DNA from: Mytilus galloprovincialis
Lineage: Eukaryota > Mollusca > Bivalvia > Mytilida > Mytilidae
NCBI RefSeq assembly: GCF_965363235.1
Contig: NC_134841.1
Span: forward strand, 57,681,078 to 57,745,077
Direction of reading: 5' to 3'
DNA length: 64,000 nt
A model generated the notes under the pieces. The model was not told where the DNA came from and searched no databases. It saw only the letters and a list, made by a program, of their open reading frames with translations. Below are positions 59,821 to 64,000 of the stretch, piece after piece; within the stretch, counting starts at the first letter, position 1, and every line of letters starts with the position of its first letter. Position numbers and translations under genes: made by a program.

Positions 59821-62800
59821 GATTTTTCTCTCCAAAAAACAGTGAAGGCACAACAGTCAAGTGTTATGTCGCAAAATTCTGTAAATAAATTGTTCGAACA
59901 TATAAATGAAATACTTTTGGAATCACCAGAAAAGGTACTAGGTACCTTTACTTATAACACAAAGGTTAAAAAGAACAAAAAGCAAAGCAAACCATGGTTT
60001 GACAAAAAATGCTGGGAGCAAAGAAAGTGCTCTCGAATTGCAAAACGACGATATAAAACACAAAATAACACATAATCAAGTTCAAATGAAAGATGCAAAA
60101 TTTAAAAAACAGTAACTCTAAGGAGTTCTGGAAAATTTTAAATAAAAAAAGAGAAAAACGTAGTCCAAAAATTTCCATCGATGTTCTCTTTGATTTTATT
60201 TAAAAACTTGAATTCGTCGGATTCAGTTGACGATATCCCTGTATCGCAAGTACCAAACCAGTTCAATGAAACTTTTAATAGTATAATAACAGAAAAAGAA
60301 ATATTTAATTGTATTAAAGATTTAAAAAATGGAAAGGCTTGTGGAGATGACAAAATGATTAACGAATATATTAAAAGCACATGCCATATTTTTATGCCTA
60401 TTTATGTTCAGTTTTTGTCGAGCCTGCAACTTTTGTTGCAGAAAGCTCGACATAGGGATAGTGATCCGGTGGTGGTGGCGGCGGCGGCTACAGCGGCGGT
60501 GTTAGCTCACTTCTTAAAAGCTATATATTTTAGAAGGTGGAAGACCTGGATGCTTCATATTTTGTATATGGATGCCTCATGTTACTTAGTTTCCGTCAGT
60601 CACATGTCCATTGTCCTTGACCTCATTTTCATGGTTCAGTGATCACTTGAAAAACAAGTTCAGATTTTTTGTAAATGTTTAATTCTCTATTACTGTAAGT
60701 AATAGGATAACTATATTTAGTATGTGCGTACCTTGCAAGGTCCTCATGCTGTCAGACAGTTTTCACTTGACCTCAACCTCATTTCATGGATCAGTGAACA
60801 AGGTTAAGTTTTGGTGGTCATGTCTATATCTCAGATACTATAAGCAATAGGTCTAGTATATTCGGTGTATGGAAGGACTGTAAGGTGTACATGTCCAACT
60901 GGCAGGTGTCATCTGACCTTGACCTCATTTTCATGGTTCAGTGGTTATAGTTAAGTTTTTGTGTTTTGGTCTGTTTTTCTCATACTTTATGCAATAGGTT
61001 TACTATATTTGTTGTATGGAATGATGGTAAGGTGTACATGTCTAGCGGGCAGATGTCATCTGACCTTGACCTCATTTTTATGGTTCAGTGGTCAAAGTTA
61101 AGTTTTTGAGTTTTAGTCTTTTTATCTGATACTATATGTCATAGGTCAACTATATTTGGTCTATGGAAATATTTTATGATCTATATGTCAGTAGTGCAGG
61201 TTTTATTTGACCTTGACCTGGTTTTCACGGTTCATTGCTCAGTGTTAAGTTTTTGTGTTTTGGTCTATTTTCTTAAACTATAAGCAATAGGTCAACTATA
61301 TTTGTTGTATGGAAGCATTGTTAGCTGTACATGTCTGCCAGGCATATGGTTCATGTTAAGTTTATGTGACAGTCGTAATAAAGCTTTATATTTAGGAGTA
61401 TCAACATAATATCAATGATTAGTAAAGAAGGCGAGACATTTCAGTGTGTGCACTCTTGTTTTATATTTAGTTTTCGATTCCGGTAAAATTCCAGAAGCAT
61501 GGTTAGTTGGTAACATTATTCCTTTTTATAAAAATAAAGGTGATACAAAAAACCCAGAAAATTATAGACCTATCACAATTCTTAGCTGCATGGGAAAGCT
61601 ATTTACTTCAGTTCTGAATTCAAGACTATCCACTTTTTTGGAAAATTACTTATTGTTAAAAGAAAATCAATCAGGATTTAGAAAAGGTATATTCAACCAT
61701 AGATAGTATTTTTGTCCTACATATTCTTTTTGAACTATTGAAGATGCGAAAGAAAAAACTTTTTTGTGCTTTTTCAGACTTTGCAAAAGCCTTTGACACA
61801 GTCTGGCGAACTGGTTTATAGAAAAAACTTCTGGAAAATTTTATCAGTGGAAAAATGTATGATACCATTGTAAATATTTATAGTAACATTAAATCTAGAA
61901 TTTTTGATGGTAGTGTATTTTCAGAGTATTTTCCTTGTAATGTCGGTGTAAGTCAAGGCGAACGCCTCTCGCCTTTATTATTTTCTCTGTATATTAATGA
62001 TCTTGAACATTTTTTAAAAGAACAAGATGTAGAAGGGTTAAAAACAGTATCCGATGATATAGAAATTGAGCTAGATTACTATTTAAAATTGTTTCTGATT
62101 CTGTATGCAGATGACACAGCTCTTTTGGCAGAGTCAAAAAAAGACTTACAAAAGCAGCTTGACTCATTGTATTACTATTGTGAACTTTGGAAATTGAGCG
62201 GTTGTGTTGAGGGTTAATGTGAATAAAAGCAAAATTGTAGTTTTTTCAAAAGGTAGACCATTATCAAATATAGAATTTAAATATAATAATACTGTTTTAG
62301 AAATCGTAAATGAGTTTACGTATCTTGGTGTTATTTTTTCTAGAACAGGAAGTTTTTCTAAGGCAAAAAAGGCACAAACAGAAAAAGCCACACACGCTAT
62401 GGACAATGTTATCCGCAAAGGTCGAAAACATAATTTATCTATAGAATGCCAACTCGATCTATTCGATAAAATTGTCCAGCCTATTTTATTGTATGGAAGT
62501 GAAGTTTGGGGAGTCGGCAATAATTCTGTTATAGAAAGGGTCCACCTTAAATTCTGTAAAATTTTGTTAAATGTAAAGAAGTCAACACCAGATTTCATGA
62601 TTTATGGAGAACTTGGAAGATATCCTTTGGAAATTGATATCAAATTGCGGATTTTAAATTACTGGTCGAAACTTATGTGTGGAAAGCAAGAAAAACTTCC
62701 TGTCATTTTGTATAAATATGCATATAAAAAGTATGGGATGAGTATTCCATGGCTTAATAATATAAAATCTATTCTAGATAGTTGTGTACTGTCATATGTT

Positions 62801-63130
62801 TGGAATGCACAGTACTTTGTTAGTAATACATGGTTATATCATAAGGTTAAAGTTAGTGTTGTAGACCAATTCAAAAAAAATTGGCACTCTATCTTAGTAG
62901 AATCGCCAAAAGCTATTAATTATCGACTATTTAAAGATAATGCTGAAAGAGAAAACTATTTTAAGATCCTAGATGATAAAAATATTATTTCTTTTTGTAG
63001 ATTCAGGATACTCAGTCATAAACTTCCTATTGAAACTGGAAGGTGGAAAAATGTACCTATAGAAAATCGAAATTGTAAACTATGTAATTCAGGAGATATG
63101 GCCCGAGACCACAATTAATTCTTCTATCAT
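59821..63130 (+). mobile_element. LINE (non-LTR retrotransposon), broken and interrupted
   Basis: It codes the end of the endonuclease linker (KPWFDKKCWEQRK), then DLKNGKACGDD, is interrupted by another element (60414-61441), and resumes at GKIPEAWLVGNIIPFYKNKG, NPENYRPITILSCMGK, FAKAFDTVWRTG, VGVSQGERLSPLLFSLYIND, catalytic YADD (LILYADDTALLAE), FTYLGVIFS, and the tail GRWKNVPIENRNCKLCNSGD. The copy has several stops and frameshifts, for example TAA after KTQNNT near 60.07 kb, a frameshift near 61.69 kb, a TAG after WRTGL near 61.82 kb, and a frame change near 62.2 kb. The tail is cut off after the first zinc-knuckle pair. It belongs to the same broad type as the fragment at 43.9 kb. Confidence 0.85.
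60414..61441 (-). mobile_element. Repeat family III nested in a LINE
   Basis: The low end has a stem-loop: GTCGAGC, CTGCAACTTTTGTTGCAG, GCTCGAC. It is followed by a GGT/GGC microsatellite (60468-60500). The high end reads aggcgagacatttcagtgtg. The core has about five ~150-bp units sharing tgaccttgacctcattttca and tggttcagtg. Read on the minus strand this is core, GCC microsatellite, then 3' stem-loop. It split the LINE frame between YVQF and YLVFDSGK. The microsatellite gives a spurious Ala/Val-rich open frame. Confidence 0.7.
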
Positions 63131-63377
63131 TTCTTTATAACGTTTTGTCGCATTAAAAAAAATTCAATTGTTCTTTTTGTCTATTTTTTTGTGTGAGTAA
63201 TGTACAGTTCAAGTCCCAAAACATATGCAATTTTCAGAAAAATTGCATGTTTACATCATACAAATTTGGCCAATACACATCCATACCCCTATAGGCAAGT
63301 CAAGAGATGTTCCGAAAGTGTAAATATAACCTTTTTGCACCTGGCCTAATCACTCTTTCCTTATTAAAATCAGTTAA
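63131..63377. other. LINE 3' remnant or spacer
   Basis: AT-rich DNA between the LINE tail and the next MITE. No gene seen. Confidence 0.4.
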
Positions 63378-63988
63378 GGTAGATGGGGTGTCTAAATTAT
63401 AATCCATAGAATCTTTTAATAATTTGCCAAAATGTAGTTCATATCCTGCTTGTTTAAAAACATTAATAAAAAGAATGGGTCACCGGACTTATTTTCACGC
63501 TACAGGTTGTTCAAAATTGTCAAGATTTTGTATAGATTATGCATGGAAATCCCATTTTTCCGCCATAAAACGCAAACCACACCATAGAATTTTGAGATAA
63601 AATATGAGAAGATAGCTTCAATATTATGCTTTCAGATAAGAAAAAGAAAAAATGGGGTCACCGAACTTGTTTTCTTGCTACATGTAAAAATGGGTAAATT
63701 CCTAACACATTCTATTGTAAAAGTAACACTATCTGGATTATCTGCCCTTGCATTTGAGTTGCCTCCCCTTATTTGACAAAGTTGGGAAAAAATGAATCAA
63801 ACAAAAGGATTCTTATTTTTGTAAAATACAATCATAAATATGATCAAACATGGCATTTTCTATATTAAAATGAAAATTCTTACACATGAATTACCTACTA
63901 CTATAAAAATTTGCACATTTCATCAAAGATCTAGACCTTGTTTTCTAGTATTTCAAAATCCAAGATGGAGGAAGACACCCTATCTACC
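63378..63988. mobile_element. MITE flanked by TTAA
   Basis: A 611-bp element between TTAA at 63374-63377 and 63989-63992. The inverted ends read GGTAGATGGGGTGTCT and GGTAGATAGGGTGTCT. The interior repeats a phrase (gggtcaccggacttattttc, then ggggtcaccgaacttgtttt) about 180 bp apart and has no coding capacity. TTAA duplication is used by piggyBac and Kolobok transposons. Confidence 0.75.
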
Positions 63989-64000
63989 TTAAAATAAAAC

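Noticed and set aside
60181-60642. 153-residue protein
   Set aside because: It is a fusion of LINE sequence with the GGC microsatellite of an inserted repeat.

Overview
The window reads as nuclear DNA of a bivalve mollusc, most likely a mussel (Mytilus or a close relative). It is AT-rich, intron-rich and packed with short non-autonomous repeats, several of which I recognise from memory as mussel interspersed repeats. The species call is an inference; no database was searched.

Host genes. (1) 3.9-5.1 kb, minus: an intronless class A peptide-type GPCR. (2) 8.0-9.9 kb, minus: the 3' part of an expansin-like gene, a cell-wall-loosening family rare in animals. One of its exons has been swept into a local minisatellite (9.85-10.4 kb). 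(3) 25.3-35.3 kb, minus: a complete coding region for C-terminal Src kinase (CSK). It has ten constitutive coding exons plus two alternative SH2 exons, and each isoform uses eleven exons to give 451 or 452 residues against 450 in human. (4) 54.7-57.3 kb, plus: the first two exons of an FBXW2-like F-box gene that continues past the window or is broken.

Main novelty. CSK carries two tandem, divergent SH2 exons (32015-32237 and 30904-31123). Both start in the same phase, both end in phase 0, and both are 1 modulo 3 in length. Using both, or neither, breaks the reading frame, so exactly one can be used per transcript. The mussel could therefore make two Csk proteins with the same SH3 and kinase domains but different phosphotyrosine readers. 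The Csk activation loop also has a tyrosine where Src has its autophosphorylation site and human CSK does not.

Mobile DNA. At least four repeat families share one plan: short inverted sequence near the ends, an AT-rich core of tandem units, a trinucleotide-type microsatellite, and a stem-loop at one end. That is the plan of Helentron-associated elements. Family I has copies at 15.3-18.6, 22.6-24.0, 44.4-45.6 and 57.4-59.3 kb; family II at 12.1-13.4 and 15.7-17.3 kb; family III at 60.4-61.4 kb; family IV at 10.6-11.8 kb. They are often nested: II in I, I in another mussel repeat, III in a LINE. Other elements are three LINE copies (43.8, 47.7-49.8 and 59.8-63.1 kb), two TTAA-flanked MITEs, two hAT-like MITEs with 5-bp target duplications, a Harbinger-like MITE with TAA duplications, a 584-bp fold-back in a CSK intron, and an 879-bp element built around a repeated 14-bp motif. 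A few hammerhead-ribozyme-like cores are present.

The remaining stretches (1-1.8, 13.4-15.3, 18.6-22.6, 36.1-39.5, 40.4-43.8 and 49.8-51.7 kb) show no gene I can support. I see no rRNA, tRNA, CRISPR or bacterial operon.
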